Shown here one piece after another: positions 28,601 to 37,395 of a stretch of DNA of 37,418 bases. A program made the translations under genes and the position numbers. Position 1 is the stretch's first letter. Each line of letters starts with the position of its first letter. Source of the stretch: Bacteroidota bacterium (GTDB lineage Bacteria > Bacteroidota > Ignavibacteria > Ignavibacteriales > Ignavibacteriaceae); assembly GCA_022708025.1 (NCBI GenBank), contig JAKIZM010000033.1, forward strand, positions 1-37,418, given 5' to 3'. The notes under the pieces were generated by a model. It saw only the letters and a program-made list of their open reading frames with translations. It was not told where the DNA came from and ran no database searches.

Positions 28601-29862
28601 TCCCAAATTATTGGATCTTTTCTATCAACTACTTTTCTGGCACTTTTAACAGTTTTATTATGTCCTCTTTCAATTAACTTTCTGATTATAAAGGGTTTGA
28701 ACAATTCGACTGCCATATCTTTAGGAAGACCGCATTGATGTAATTTAAGTTCAGGACCAACTACAATAACAGAACGACCTGAATAATCAACTCTTTTACC
28801 TAAAAGATTCTGACGGAATCTGCCTTGTTTACCTTTAAGCATATCGCTTAAAGATTTTAACGGACGATTGTTATCACTCCTTACAGCACTGCCTCTTCTT
28901 GAGTTATCAAAAAGAGCATCAACTGCTTCCTGAAGCATTCTTTTTTCATTTCTTAAAATTACTTCAGGAGCTTTTATATCTATTAATCTTTTTAATCTGT
29001 TGTTACGGATAATAACACGACGATATAAATCATTAAGATCACTTGTTGCAAATCTTCCTCCTTCAAGCGGAACAAGAGGTCTTAGTTCCGGAGGAATAAC
29101 AGGTATGTAACTTAACACCATCCATTCCGGTTTATTAGGAACTTTCCCCTCTTCCTCTTTAAATGCTTCAAGCACTCTTAATCTTTTTAAATAATCAGCT
29201 TTCTTTTGTTGAGAAGTTTCAACTTTAACAGCTTCTCTTAACTCTTTTGATAACTCTTCAATATTTGTTTTCTTCAAAATTTCTTTTACAGCATCACCAC
29301 CGATTCTTGCAACAAATTTTTTGGGATCATCATCTTCAAGTTTTTCATTTCCATCCGGTAAAGAGTTTAATACTTCAAAGTATTGATCTTCTGAAATCAA
29401 ATCTAAACGGCTTAAGCCTGTTATCCCCGGATTAAGAACTACATAAGATTCATAATAAATGATCTTTTCAAGTTCTTTAAGGCTGATTCCAATAATGTTT
29501 CCTATTTTTGATGGTTGAGCTCTGAAAAACCAAATATGAACAACAGGTACAGCCAAGCCAATGTGTCCCATTCTTTCGCGTCTTACACTTTTTTGTGTTA
29601 CTTCTACACCGCATCTATCGCAAATGATTCCTTTATAACGAATTCTTTTATACTTACCGCAAAAACATTCCCAATCTCTGGTAGGACCAAAAATCTTTTC
29701 ACAGAACAATCCATCTTTTTCAGGTCTGAATGATCTGTAATTAATTGTTTCCGGTTTAGTAACCTCACCATAAGATCTAGACAATATATCATCGGGGCTA
29801 GCTAAACCTATTGTAATACTATTTATATCTTTCATTGCATTTTCTTGATTTCTATAAGCCAT
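25603..29862 (-). CDS. rpoC: RNA polymerase beta' subunit
   Basis: Beta' forms one half of the RNA polymerase catalytic cleft. The 1419-residue protein has the N-terminal zinc site (Cys66, Cys68, Cys81, Cys84) and the active-site [12 protein letters not shown] with the magnesium-binding Asp471, Asp473 and Asp475. Also visible are a second zinc site around [16 protein letters not shown] and the bridge/trigger region ([20 protein letters not shown], then [13 protein letters not shown]). The tail is acidic. ATG start with AGGAG upstream, 40 bp after rpoB. No intein or split is visible. Confidence 0.98.
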   Translation of the reverse strand: MAYRNQENAMKDINSITIGLASPDDILSRSYGEVTKPETINYRSFRPEKDGLFCEKIFGPTRDWECFCGKYKRIRYKGIICDRCGVEVTQKSVRRERMGHIGLAVPVVHIWFFRAQPSKIGNIIGISLKELEKIIYYESYVVLNPGITGLSRLDLISEDQYFEVLNSLPDGNEKLEDDDPKKFVARIGGDAVKEILKKTNIEELSKELREAVKVETSQQKKADYLKRLRVLEAFKEEEGKVPNKPEWMVLSYIPVIPPELRPLVPLEGGRFATSDLNDLYRRVIIRNNRLKRLIDIKAPEVILRNEKRMLQEAVDALFDNSRRGSAVRSDNNRPLKSLSDMLKGKQGRFRQNLLGKRVDYSGRSVIVVGPELKLHQCGLPKDMAVELFKPFIIRKLIERGHNKTVKSARKVVDRKDPIIWEILSKIIEAHPVLLNRAPTLHRLGIQAFQPILIDERAIQLHPMVCTAFNADFDGDQMAVHVPLSYEAQLEASLLMLSSHNILSPQNGSPIVVPTQDLVLGCYYLTKFKEDDKGEGMVFSSPDEVIIAYDNRVVGLHAKIKVRLNGELIETTTGRVIFNQIVPKEMGYINQVLIKKAFGGIIGKMFMKLGNKVTAKFLDDLKDLGFRYATAGGLSVSFSDMIIPEEKEALINKANKKVEGILKEHEIGLISENERYNKIIDVWTHTTNDVARVLMDRIKQQDKGFNSLHMMVDSGARGSQEQVKQLAGMRGLMMKPQKTLSGQAGEIIENPIVANFKEGLSVLEYFISTHGARKGLADTALKTADAGYLTRRLVDVAQDVIISEEDCGTILGIEIKALKDVEEEREPLAERITGRFAQGDVYNPRTDELIVEAGQMITESLAEKIEDANIDSVYIRTVLTCESKRGVCLKCYGRNLTTGKPVEIGEAVGIIAAQSIGEPGTQLTLRTFHLGGTSSRIASQSQVESNIDGIVKFEKVNAVKSAVKDPFGGDDIEINVVTGRRGVIEIYDENNRLLKKFDVPYGAELLVKDGQKIKKRQPLYNHDPYNSVILTDISGKIKFVDLIEGATLRQETDDQTGHVQKVVIESKDKNRTPSILVENSDGERKSFNLPVRAYLAVEEGESITAGTILAKISKQTTKSRDITGGLPRVTELFEARSPHEPAVVSEIEGFVKFGARKKGSREIIVVAPDGSDEKKYNIAFQKHILVQEGDEISAGEVIADGPINPHDILAIQGPSAVQEYLVNEIQDVYRLQGVKINDKHIEVIVRQMLQKIKVVSPGDTRFLEEDIVDRVGFFEEDSKIETMVYIEDKGDSKLKNGQLIPKSKLRELNIDLKKKEKKEIIARDAEPATFENILLGITQAALSTESFISAASFQETTKVLANAATEAKVDRLLGLKENIVMGHLIPAGTGLKGYANIILESEENEVEEEKDAESESVQHN

Positions 29863-29902
29863 TTTTTATCTCCTAATTACAAAGTGAAAAAACTGTTTAA
29901 CG

Positions 29903-32900
29903 CTAATTTATTTTAATATCCAGACCTAAGCCCTGGAGTTCTTTTATAAGAACGTTAAACGCTTCGGGAATATTTGGTTCCTGTAAATTTTCACCTTTAA
30001 CAATTGCTTCATAAACTTTCGCTCTGCCTGCAACGTCATCACTTTTTACAGTCAGAATTTCCTGTAAAATATTTGAAGCACCGTAGCCTTCTAGAGCCCA
30101 AACTTCCATTTCTCCAAATCTCTGACCACCAAACTGTGCTTTACCACCAAGCGGCTGCTGAGTAATAAGCGAGTAGGGTCCAATAGACCGTGCATGAATC
30201 TTATCATCAACAAGATGACTTAGTTTAAGCATATAGATATATCCACAGGTAACTTTCTGATGAAATTTTTCTCCGGTTCTTCCATCATAAAGATCAGTTT
30301 TGCTTCCAGATTCTAATCCTGCTTTAGCTAACCATTCTTCAACATTACCTACTTTAGCACCATCAAAAATTGGTGTTGAGAATCTTACTCCTAATTTTTT
30401 ACCAACCCAGCCTAAAGCAGTTTCATATAACTGTCCAAGGTTCATACGAGAAGGTACGCCAAGAGGATTTAATATAATATCAATCGGAGTTCCATCCGGC
30501 AAATAAGGCATATCTGCAACAGGTACTATCTTAGCAACAACACCTTTATTTCCATGTCTTCCTGCCATTTTATCTCCTACAGAAAGCTTACGTTTTTTAG
30601 CAACATATACTTTCGCCAACTGAACAATTCCTGGAGGAAGCTCATCACCACTTTGAATTTTTATTCTTTCTCTTTTAAACTCTTCTTCAATATCAGTTTT
30701 GATTATAAAATAATTCTTGAAAAGAGTGTTAATCAGATTGTTTGTTTTTTTAGTATCAAACCAATCAAGAGAATAATCAAGTTTTGTTACATCTTCCATT
30801 CCTGAAAAAGTTTCTTCTCTGATGCTTGATCCACTTCTTAAAACAACACTGCCATCAAGATCACGAATACCTGTAGTAACCTGATCCTTAGTTATCCTAG
30901 TTAATTTTTCAACTAGTTTACTATAATGATCCTGCAGTTTCTTTTTAAACTCAGAATCTAAATTATCTAGTGCTGCTTTTTCCTGCTTTTTGGCTTCATT
31001 ATCTCTTTTCTTTCTGCTGAAAAGCCGTGTTTTTATTACAGTACCTTTTAATCCCGGAGGCGCTTTTAATGATGCATCTTTTACATCACCAGCTTTATCT
31101 CCAAATATCGCGCGTAATAATTTTTCTTCAGGTGTTGGATCAGTTTCTCCCTTAGGTGTAATCTTTCCGATTAAAATATCACCTTCTTTAACTTCAGCAC
31201 CTTCTCTGATTATTCCATCTTCATCAAGATTTTTTACTGCTTCTTCACTAACGTTCGGAATTTCTCTGGTTAATTCTTCTTCACCGCGTTTTGTTTCTCT
31301 AACCTGTAATTCAAATTCTTCAATATGAATTGAAGTATATACATCTTCACTTACAACTCTTTCGCTAATAATAATAGCATCTTCAAAGTTATAACCTCTC
31401 CAGGGCATAAAAGCAACTAATACGTTACGTCCTAAAGCTAATTCACCGCCATCTGTTGCAGCTCCGTCAGCAAGGACATCACCCTTCTTAAGTTTCTGAC
31501 CTTCTTTAACAATAGGTATCTGGTTAATACAGGTTTCCTGGTTGGTACCATGGAATTTTGTAAGATTATAAACAACTTCTCTGACTTCATTAAAGCTTGT
31601 TAATGCTTCAAAACTATTTGGATTGATATCATATTTAACTATTATTTTATCAGCATCAACATATTCTACTACACCATTATCTTCAGCAATGATAATTGCT
31701 CTTGAGTCAAAAGCAATTTTCTTTTCCATTCCGGTTCCAACAATTGGTGCTTCCGGTTTTAACAGAGGCACAGATTGACGCTGCATATTTGAACCCATCA
31801 ATGCTCTGTTAGCATCATCATGTTCCAGGAATGGAATTAATGCTGCCGCAGCACTAACTATCTGTGCCGGAGCAACATCCAGATATTGCACTTCTTCAGG
31901 CCGCACTATCGGGAATTCACTTTTTAATCTTGATTTTACTCTTTCTTCAACAAATTTTCCGGATTCTGTGATCAACTCATTAGCCTGAGCTACAGTATAG
32001 ATATCTTCATGTTCAGCAGTTAAATATTCAACTTCATCTGTAGCTTTTCCTTTAACAACTTTTCTGTAAGGGGTTTCCAAGAATCCATATTTATTAACCC
32101 TTGCATATATTGTAAGAGATGAAATCAAACCGATATTAGGACCCTCAGGAGTCTCAATAGGACAAAGTCTGCCGTAGTGTGTATAATGTACGTCACGAAC
32201 TTCAAAACCGGCTCGCTCTCTGGTTAATCCACCAGGGCCTAAAGCAGACATTCTTCTTTTGTGTGTCATTTCAGCCAGCGGATTGGTTTGATCCATAAAC
32301 TGCGATAATTGATTAGTACCGAAGAATGCATTAATAACACTGGTTATCGTTCTTGCGTTTACTAAATCCTGTGGTGTAAAGTTTTCTGTGTCACGCATGT
32401 TCATTCGCTCTTTTATAGTTCTGGCCATACGAGCCATGCCTACATTAAACTGCTGACCTAATTGTTCACCAACAGTTCTAACTCTTCTATTACCAAGGTG
32501 GTCAATATCGTCAACATCCACTTCACCATTTTTAAGATCGATGATATATTTCATTATTGCAATTATATCTTCAATAGTAAGAACGGTTGTTGTTTCAGGA
32601 ATGTCAAGCTCTAATTTCTGATTCATTCTGTGGCGACCAACATCTCCAAGATCGTAACGCTTATCATTAAAGAAAAGTTTTTCAATTAATGATTCGGCAG
32701 TTAAAAGGTCCGGAGCTTCACCTGATCTTAATTGACGATAAATTGCATACAAAGCTTCTTCACGGGTGTGAGAAGTATCTTTACGCAAAGTGTTAACAAT
32801 TAAATTTTGTTCATTGGCAGATTCGGATTTAATAAACTTAAGAACATCAACTTCAGCATCATTTATTCTTTCAAGATCTTCCTCGGTTAAGATTGAATCA

Positions 32901-33661
32901 CGGGTAAGGAAAATTTCACCAGTTGACATATCAAAAATATCACTTGCAATCATACGTCCAAGATAATTTTCGAGTTTCCCTTTTTTAACTGAAACATTTT
33001 CTATTAAATCAAAAAGTTTTAATATCTCTTCATCTGATTGAAAATTTAAAGCTCTTAATAATGTAGTTGCAGGAAATTTCTTTCTTCTATCAATATAAAC
33101 GTACATTACATAATTAATATCTGTTGCAAATTCTACCCAGGAACCTCTTAAAGGTATTATTCTTGCAGAGTAAATAGGGGTGCCGTTTGGATGAATGGTT
33201 TGTGCAAATGCAACACCAGGTGAACGATGCAACTGAGATACAACAACTCTTTCAGCACCATTAATTACAAAGGTACCTTTCTCAGTCATAAATGGAAGAT
33301 TACCAAGGTATGCTTCTTGCTCAACTGTATTAATAAATTCTTCGGTTTCAGGATCTTTTGTAGATAGCCTTAATTTAGCTTTTAGTGGAGCTGCAAAAGT
33401 GAGTCCTCTTTCCAGACATTCTTCCACTGAAAATCTTGGTTTCTCAACATAATATTCAAGGAAGTCCAATCTATAATTTTCCTTGTTATCAAATATTGGG
33501 AAGTTGGATGTAAAAACAGCTTGCAACCCCTGATTTTCTCTTTTTGATGGAGGTATATTAAGCTGAACAAATTCTTCAAATGTTTCAGTCTGAATACCTA
33601 AAAGATCCGGAATATCAATTACTGATGTAATGTGACCAAATGAAATACGGTTATTATCCAA
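29903..33661 (-). CDS. rpoB: RNA polymerase beta subunit
   Basis: Beta forms the other half of the polymerase cleft. The 1252-residue protein contains the rifampicin-binding region (FGTNQLSQFMDQTNPLAEMT, HKRRMSALGPGGLTRERAGF), with the Asp, His and Ser positions of the sensitive type. It also has the C-terminal clamp region (GDKMAGRHGNKGVVAKIVPV, then GGKAQFGGQRFGEMEVWALE). The start codon is TTG (33659-33661), preceded by a perfect AGGAGG; no in-frame ATG lies near. Its 130-bp leader holds an attenuator-like hairpin and a palindrome. Confidence 0.98.
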   Translation of the reverse strand: MDNNRISFGHITSVIDIPDLLGIQTETFEEFVQLNIPPSKRENQGLQAVFTSNFPIFDNKENYRLDFLEYYVEKPRFSVEECLERGLTFAAPLKAKLRLSTKDPETEEFINTVEQEAYLGNLPFMTEKGTFVINGAERVVVSQLHRSPGVAFAQTIHPNGTPIYSARIIPLRGSWVEFATDINYVMYVYIDRRKKFPATTLLRALNFQSDEEILKLFDLIENVSVKKGKLENYLGRMIASDIFDMSTGEIFLTRDSILTEEDLERINDAEVDVLKFIKSESANEQNLIVNTLRKDTSHTREEALYAIYRQLRSGEAPDLLTAESLIEKLFFNDKRYDLGDVGRHRMNQKLELDIPETTTVLTIEDIIAIMKYIIDLKNGEVDVDDIDHLGNRRVRTVGEQLGQQFNVGMARMARTIKERMNMRDTENFTPQDLVNARTITSVINAFFGTNQLSQFMDQTNPLAEMTHKRRMSALGPGGLTRERAGFEVRDVHYTHYGRLCPIETPEGPNIGLISSLTIYARVNKYGFLETPYRKVVKGKATDEVEYLTAEHEDIYTVAQANELITESGKFVEERVKSRLKSEFPIVRPEEVQYLDVAPAQIVSAAAALIPFLEHDDANRALMGSNMQRQSVPLLKPEAPIVGTGMEKKIAFDSRAIIIAEDNGVVEYVDADKIIVKYDINPNSFEALTSFNEVREVVYNLTKFHGTNQETCINQIPIVKEGQKLKKGDVLADGAATDGGELALGRNVLVAFMPWRGYNFEDAIIISERVVSEDVYTSIHIEEFELQVRETKRGEEELTREIPNVSEEAVKNLDEDGIIREGAEVKEGDILIGKITPKGETDPTPEEKLLRAIFGDKAGDVKDASLKAPPGLKGTVIKTRLFSRKKRDNEAKKQEKAALDNLDSEFKKKLQDHYSKLVEKLTRITKDQVTTGIRDLDGSVVLRSGSSIREETFSGMEDVTKLDYSLDWFDTKKTNNLINTLFKNYFIIKTDIEEEFKRERIKIQSGDELPPGIVQLAKVYVAKKRKLSVGDKMAGRHGNKGVVAKIVPVADMPYLPDGTPIDIILNPLGVPSRMNLGQLYETALGWVGKKLGVRFSTPIFDGAKVGNVEEWLAKAGLESGSKTDLYDGRTGEKFHQKVTCGYIYMLKLSHLVDDKIHARSIGPYSLITQQPLGGKAQFGGQRFGEMEVWALEGYGASNILQEILTVKSDDVAGRAKVYEAIVKGENLQEPNIPEAFNVLIKELQGLGLDIKIN

Positions 33662-33686
33662 TTGAAAACCTCCTAAATATAATCAA

Positions 33687-33704
33687 ATGCTTATTAATGA
33701 GCAT
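33687..33704. repeat. 18-bp near-perfect palindrome in the rpoB leader
   Basis: ATGCTTATTAATGAGCAT is self-complementary except for one T-G pair. It lies about 10 bases upstream of the AGGAGG of rpoB. In RNA it forms a short hairpin that could affect ribosome access; as DNA it could be a repressor site. Neither role can be decided from sequence. Confidence 0.4.
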
Positions 33705-33729
33705 CTAAACAACGTTCTCTATATAAAAC

Positions 33730-33763
33730 AAAGCGATAAGACGGATTTATCCGCCTTATCACT
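33730..33763 (-). terminator. Attenuator-like hairpin between rplL and rpoB
   Basis: GATAAGACGGAT (33735-33746) and ATCCGCCTTATC (33749-33760) pair over about 11-12 positions, with one G-U in the minus-strand RNA, and a tiny loop. On the minus strand the stem is followed by GCTTTGTTTTAT. A partial terminator at this junction lowers rpoBC relative to the stalk proteins in E. coli; a similar role here is inferred. Confidence 0.72.
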
Positions 33764-33791
33764 AAAAAAATTGCATTAAAAAAATATAATT

Positions 33792-34172
33792 TTATTTTAA
33801 TGTAACGGTTGCGCCGGCTTCTTCAAGCTCTTTCTTAACCTTTTCAGCTTCTTCTTTAGATACTTGTTCTTTTACCGTTTTCGGAGCACCATCAACAAGA
33901 TCTTTAGCTTCCTTTAAGCCTAAACCGGTGTGAACCCTCACAACCTTAATTACATTAATCTTTTTGTCACCAGCAGATTGCAGAATAACATCAAACTCTG
34001 TTTGTTCTTCTACAGGAGCTGCATTGGCACCACCAGCAGCAGGACCAGCCATAACAACCGGTGCAGCAGCAGTAACTCCAAATTCTTCTTCAAGAGCTTT
34101 TTTTAATTCTGAAGCTTCCAATAGTGACATACCTTTAATAAGTTCAAGTGCTTGAGCAACTTTTTCAGACAT
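33792..34172 (-). CDS. rplL: Ribosomal protein L7/L12
   Basis: L7/L12 forms the multicopy stalk that recruits translation GTPases. The 126-residue protein has the N-terminal dimerisation helices ([20 protein letters not shown]), an Ala/Gly/Pro-rich hinge (about 34-54), and the C-terminal domain with [20 protein letters not shown], then [23 protein letters not shown] start with AGGAG. It follows rplJ by 33 nt and precedes the attenuator. Confidence 0.97.
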   Translation of the reverse strand: MSEKVAQALELIKGMSLLEASELKKALEEEFGVTAAAPVVMAGPAAGGANAAPVEEQTEFDVILQSAGDKKINVIKVVRVHTGLGLKEAKDLVDGAPKTVKEQVSKEEAEKVKKELEEAGATVTLK

Positions 34173-34205
34173 TTTTATTTCTCCTAATTATTTTTTCTAA
34201 ATTAA

Positions 34206-34727
34206 TTATGCAGCCTTTTTCTTTGATACTTCATCAATAACACTGACGAGATCTCTGATGACGGCTGAAATAGATCCTACAATACCTGATGCAGGCGAAT
34301 TCAAACTGCCAATAATGCCAGCAATCAATTCATCCTTTGATGGCAGTGATGCTAACTGATTTAATTTACTGCCGTCATAGTATTGAGTTTCAATGTAACA
34401 TGCTTTTAACGCAAACTTCTGAGAAGTGTCGTTAAATTTCTTTATTATCTTTGCGGGTGCAACCGGATTTGTAGAAGCAAAAGCAAATCCTGTCATACCT
34501 TCGAGATGTTCTGCCAGCTTTTCAAACTTTCCTGACTCAGCCAGTGCGCGTTTAAATAAAGTATTCTTAAATACTTTATACTTAACTCCGTCTTTCCTAA
34601 ACTGATTTCTCAATTCAGTAATATCAGCAACACTAATGTTTGAGTAATCAGTTAGAAAAACTGCTGTTGAGTTTTGGATTAGTTCTTTCGCTTCAGCAAT
34701 TATTTCTGCTTTTTCGTTCTTATTCAT
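34206..34727 (-). CDS. rplJ: Ribosomal protein L10
   Basis: L10 anchors the L7/L12 dimers to 23S rRNA. The 173-residue protein reads KAEIIAEAKELIQNSTAVFL, TDYSNISVADITELRNQFRK, then VFKNTLFKRALAESG and a C-terminal helix for L12 binding. ATG start, with GGGAG seven to eight bases upstream. That SD lies in the stem of a possible hairpin in the 72-bp leader after rplA. Confidence 0.96.
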   Translation of the reverse strand: MNKNEKAEIIAEAKELIQNSTAVFLTDYSNISVADITELRNQFRKDGVKYKVFKNTLFKRALAESGKFEKLAEHLEGMTGFAFASTNPVAPAKIIKKFNDTSQKFALKACYIETQYYDGSKLNQLASLPSKDELIAGIIGSLNSPASGIVGSISAVIRDLVSVIDEVSKKKAA

Positions 34728-34731
34728 TTTT

Positions 34732-34759
34732 CTCCCGTATCATATTTTAATATTTCGGG
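34732..34759 (-). promoter_or_regulatory. Possible SD-sequestering hairpin in the rplJ leader
   Basis: On the minus strand CCCG (complement of 34756-34759) can pair with CGGG (complement of 34734-34737), with an inner ATATT/AATAT extension. The distal arm overlaps the GGGAG that serves rplJ. L10 binds its own leader in E. coli. No clear kink-turn consensus is visible, so the control role is a guess. Confidence 0.35.
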
Positions 34760-34799
34760 TCGGTTAGAAGCTATATTTTTATGAGTGCGTAAAATCTTA

Positions 34800-35495
34800 T
34801 TAAACAATACTTAATTCATCTTTAGAAATTTTTAATCCAGGACCCATTGTGCTGGATAAAAATAAACTTTTCACATACTGCCCTTTAGCAGTTGATGGTT
34901 TCATCTTAATAATTGTATTAAGAAAAGCTCTTGTGTTATCCACTAATTTATCTGTATCAAAATTCAATTTGCCTAAAGAAGTATGTACTATACCTGCTTT
35001 TTCAACACGGAACTCTATTTTGCCACCTTTAACTTCTTTAACTGCTTTGGCAACATCCATAGTAACTGTTCCGCTTTTAGGATTAGGCATTAAGCCTTTC
35101 GGTCCTAAAACCTTACCAAGTTTTCCTAATTCAGCCATGGAATCCGGAGTTGCAATAACAACATCAACATCAGCCCATCCGCCTTTAATTTTTTCAAGAT
35201 AATCTTCAAATCCAGCATGATCAGCACCTGCATCCAAAGCCTCCTGGATTTTAGTACCTTTTGCTATAACCAACACTCTTACTGTTTTACCGGTTCCGTG
35301 TGGTAAAGATACTGTTCCTCGCACCATCTGATCAGCGTGTCGGGGGTCAACGCCAAGTCTTATTGCACAGTCAAGCGATTCAACAAATTTAACCTTTGAT
35401 TGATCTTTCAAAATTGAAATAGCTTCAGCTAATGTGTATTCTTTTTCTGTATTTACAGATTTTTTAATTTCTTTATTTCTTTTAGTTTTTTGCAT
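34800..35495 (-). CDS. rplA: Ribosomal protein L1
   Basis: L1 forms the mobile stalk at the E site; in many bacteria it represses the L11 operon. The 231-residue sequence includes [54 protein letters not shown] and [23 protein letters not shown] start. The N-terminus has about ten extra Lys-rich residues. It lies between rplK and rplJ. Confidence 0.97.
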   Translation of the reverse strand: MQKTKRNKEIKKSVNTEKEYTLAEAISILKDQSKVKFVESLDCAIRLGVDPRHADQMVRGTVSLPHGTGKTVRVLVIAKGTKIQEALDAGADHAGFEDYLEKIKGGWADVDVVIATPDSMAELGKLGKVLGPKGLMPNPKSGTVTMDVAKAVKEVKGGKIEFRVEKAGIVHTSLGKLNFDTDKLVDNTRAFLNTIIKMKPSTAKGQYVKSLFLSSTMGPGLKISKDELSIV

Positions 35496-35536
35496 CTTAA
35501 TTCACCAAAAAATTTAATTCAATGGGATAAATAAAT

Positions 35537-35962
35537 TTATTCGTCAACAGTAATACCCATACTTCTTGCTGTTCCTGCAATCATACTCATAGCATGATCA
35601 ATATCGAAAGCATTCAGATCAGGCATCTTTACTTCAGCTATTTCTTTAACTTGTTTTTTCGAAACTTTTCCAACTTTTGTTCTGTGAGATTCAGGTGAAC
35701 CTTTTTCAAGTTTAGCTGCTCTCTTGAGTAAAACAGAAGCTGGTGGAGTTTTTGTTATAAATGTAAAAGATTTATCAGTATAAACTGTAATAATAACTGG
35801 TATTATAAGCCCGTCTTTATCCTGCGTTCTGGCATTAAATTGTTTACAGAACTCCATAATATTAACACCCTTTTGGCCAAGTGCCGGACCAACAGGTGGT
35901 GATGGATTAGCTTTTCCAGCAGGAATTTGTAATTTTATATAAGAATCTATTTTTTTTGCCAT
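35537..35962 (-). CDS. rplK: Ribosomal protein L11
   Basis: L11 forms the GTPase-associated centre with L10 and is the thiostrepton site and RelA contact. The 141-residue protein has [20 protein letters not shown], then [40 protein letters not shown] and [22 protein letters not shown] start. It follows nusG by 28 nt. Confidence 0.98.
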   Translation of the reverse strand: MAKKIDSYIKLQIPAGKANPSPPVGPALGQKGVNIMEFCKQFNARTQDKDGLIIPVIITVYTDKSFTFITKTPPASVLLKRAAKLEKGSPESHRTKVGKVSKKQVKEIAEVKMPDLNAFDIDHAMSMIAGTARSMGITVDE

Positions 35963-35990
35963 TATTTTTACCTGGTATAATAAATAATCG

Positions 35991-36527
35991 TTATTTCTCT
36001 AATTCAGCTTGTACAAAATCGATTTCAAGCGGAGTTTTTCTTCCAAAGATTGAAACCATTACTTTAATTTTCATTTTTTCTTCGTTTACTTCTTCAATAG
36101 TACCTGAAAAATTATTAAACGGTCCATCAATTATCTTTACAATATCACCATTTCTAAAAATTGTTTCCATTCTTTCAGTTGAACTATCCTGAGTAATTCT
36201 TCCTACAATTCGTCTTACCTCTTCAGGTTGCAAAGGATTTGGATTGCTTCCGGAACCTAAAAATCCCATTACAGATTGTGTTGACAGAATAAAATCTTTA
36301 ACCTGATTATCAAGCACAGCATTAATCAAGATATAGCCAGGAAAAAAATTTTTTGTCTTACTTCTCTTTTTCCCGTCTTTTACCTCAAAAACTTTTTCCA
36401 TTGGTACTAAAACTTCAAGAATTTTTTCTTTCAACTGTTCATTCTCACTTATACCATTATCTAAGAGAGTTTTCACTTTGTTTTCGTGACCAGAAAAAGT
36501 TCTGACTACATACCATCTAGTTTCCAT
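35991..36527 (-). CDS. nusG: Transcription termination/antitermination factor NusG
   Basis: NusG binds the polymerase clamp and links it to Rho or to S10 on the leading ribosome. The 178-residue protein has the NGN domain ([20 protein letters not shown], then [16 protein letters not shown]) and a C-terminal KOW domain ([20 protein letters not shown]). ATG start. It lies between secE and rplK, the conserved order. Confidence 0.97.
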   Translation of the reverse strand: METRWYVVRTFSGHENKVKTLLDNGISENEQLKEKILEVLVPMEKVFEVKDGKKRSKTKNFFPGYILINAVLDNQVKDFILSTQSVMGFLGSGSNPNPLQPEEVRRIVGRITQDSSTERMETIFRNGDIVKIIDGPFNNFSGTIEEVNEEKMKIKVMVSIFGRKTPLEIDFVQAELEK

Positions 36528-36538
36528 TGAATCTAAAC

Positions 36539-36721
36539 CTAAAATATACCTTTAAATACTTGGTTAATTATTATATCGATCACATAAGTAAAAAGAGCCA
36601 GTACAATACAAACAACAATCACGATTTTGGTAGATTCCAAAAGTTCGGCTTTTGTAGGCCAGGTAACTTTTCTCATCTCCTTAATAACATCCTGGAAAAA
36701 GTTTATAATTTTCTCTTTCAT
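36539..36721 (-). CDS. secE: Protein translocase subunit SecE
   Basis: SecE is the essential small subunit of the SecYEG channel. This 60-residue single-span form has an amphipathic N-terminus with the conserved FFQDVIKEMRKVTWPTKAEL and one membrane segment (IVIVVCIVLALFTYVIDIII). ATG start. It lies 20 nt after the tRNA-Trp and 11 nt before nusG. Confidence 0.96.
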   Translation of the reverse strand: MKEKIINFFQDVIKEMRKVTWPTKAELLESTKIVIVVCIVLALFTYVIDIIINQVFKGIF

Positions 36722-36741
36722 AAAAAACCTTTCAAAATCTG

Positions 36742-36815
36742 CACGTCAGGAGGGACTCGAACCCCCAACCTGCGGTTTTGGAGACCGCTGCTCTAGCCAA
36801 TTGAGCTACTGACGT
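36742..36815 (-). tRNA. tRNA-Trp (anticodon CCA)
   Basis: The minus strand forms a cloverleaf: acceptor stem ACGTCAG/CTGACGT, D arm GCTC/GAGC, anticodon stem GCGGT/ACCGC with loop CTCCAAA, and T arm GGGGG/CCCTC with TTCGAGT. The anticodon CCA reads UGG. The discriminator is G, as is usual for tRNA-Trp. The 3' CCA is not encoded. It lies 5 nt after the rpmG stop and just before secE. Confidence 0.97.
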
Positions 36816-36820
36816 ATTCA

Positions 36821-36985
36821 TTATTTTGTTTCTTTAAAAATAACATGTTTCCTGGCTACCGGATCGTACTTTTTATATTCAACCCGTGCCGGATGTGTAC
36901 GTTTGTTTTTTGTAGTAGAATATCTGTAGCCAGTTCCTGCAGTGCTTTCTAAAATGATAATTTGTCTTATGTTACTTTTAGCCAT
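36821..36985 (-). CDS. rpmG: Ribosomal protein L33 (zinc-free form)
   Basis: This short gene encodes 54 residues beginning [20 protein letters not shown] and containing [20 protein letters not shown], then [14 protein letters not shown]. It matches L33 of the large subunit near the E site. It has no cysteines, so it is the C- form. ATG at 36983-36985 with GAGG upstream; TAA at 36821-36823. It lies between tRNA-Thr and tRNA-Trp, where some bacteria carry tuf. Confidence 0.96.
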   Translation of the reverse strand: MAKSNIRQIIILESTAGTGYRYSTTKNKRTHPARVEYKKYDPVARKHVIFKETK

Positions 36986-37011
36986 TTTATTCCTCTAAAC
37001 TATTCAAACTA

Positions 37012-37032
37012 AAAATTAGCTGATATCAGCTA
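37012..37032 (-). terminator. Palindromic hairpin between tRNA-Thr and rpmG, possible weak terminator
   Basis: TAGCTGATATCAGCTA (37017-37032) is a perfect 16-bp palindrome. As minus-strand RNA it forms a 6-bp stem with an ATAT loop followed by ATTTTTAG. That could end or attenuate the tRNA transcript before rpmG, or mark a processing site. An operator is the alternative. Confidence 0.45.
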
Positions 37033-37058
37033 TATATAATGCTTTCAGTGTACTCTAG

Positions 37059-37131
37059 AGCTGACGACCGGGATTGAACCGGTGACCTCATCCTTACCAA
37101 GGATGTGCTCTACCAACTGAGCTACGTCAGC
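37059..37131 (-). tRNA. tRNA-Thr (anticodon GGT)
   Basis: The minus strand forms a cloverleaf: acceptor stem GCTGACG/CGTCAGC, D arm GCTC/GAGC, anticodon stem CATCC/GGATG with loop TTGGTAA, and T arm ACCGG/CCGGT with TTCAATC. Anticodon GGT reads ACC and ACU. The discriminator is U and CCA is not encoded (CTA follows). It is third in the tRNA run from the right. Confidence 0.97.
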
Positions 37132-37187
37132 AAAGAATGCTAAACCAAAATTTTTAATTACTTTCTATGATTAACCAAAATCAACTG

Positions 37188-37261
37188 AGCGGGAGACGGG
37201 ACTCGAACCCGCGACCAACAGCTTGGAAGGCTGTGACTCTAGCCAACTGAGTTACTCCCGC
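37188..37261 (-). tRNA. tRNA-Gly (anticodon TCC)
   Basis: The minus strand forms a cloverleaf: acceptor stem GCGGGAG/CTCCCGC, D arm ACTC/GAGT, anticodon stem ACAGC/GCTGT with loop CTTCCAA, and T arm GCGGG/CCCGT with TTCGAGT. Anticodon TCC reads GGA and GGG. The discriminator U is usual for tRNA-Gly. CCA is not encoded. Confidence 0.97.
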
Positions 37262-37311
37262 AAATTATTATCACATCAAAAAGTACCTTGTTTAACACAA
37301 TTCTTTTGCAG

Positions 37312-37395
37312 TGGGCGGCGAGGGATTCGAACCCCCAAAGGCGCTTGCCAACGGATTTACAGTCCGCCCCGGCTCTCCAACTCCGGCGTCCGCCC
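37312..37395 (-). tRNA. tRNA-Tyr (anticodon GTA)
   Basis: This 84-base class II tRNA has a long variable arm. The acceptor stem is GGGCGGA/GCCGCCC with a mismatch at the seventh pair. The anticodon stem GCGGA/TCCGT carries the loop CTGTAAA, and the T arm has TTCGAAT. Anticodon GTA reads UAC and UAU. The discriminator is A. CCA is not encoded. It is the first gene of the run at the right edge. Confidence 0.96.

Noticed and set aside
30990..31328. 112-codon plus-strand frame opposite rpoB
   Set aside because: Antisense shadow of a highly conserved rpoB region; Ser/Pro-rich with no domain.
34849..35202. 117-codon plus-strand frame opposite rplA
   Set aside because: Antisense shadow of rplA without SD or recognisable features.
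36527..36812. Plus-strand frames containing GTRTPNLRFW and QEGLEPPTCGFGDRCSSQ
   Set aside because: These are antisense translations of tRNA-Trp and secE and match the common spurious tRNA-derived peptides. No gene is supported.
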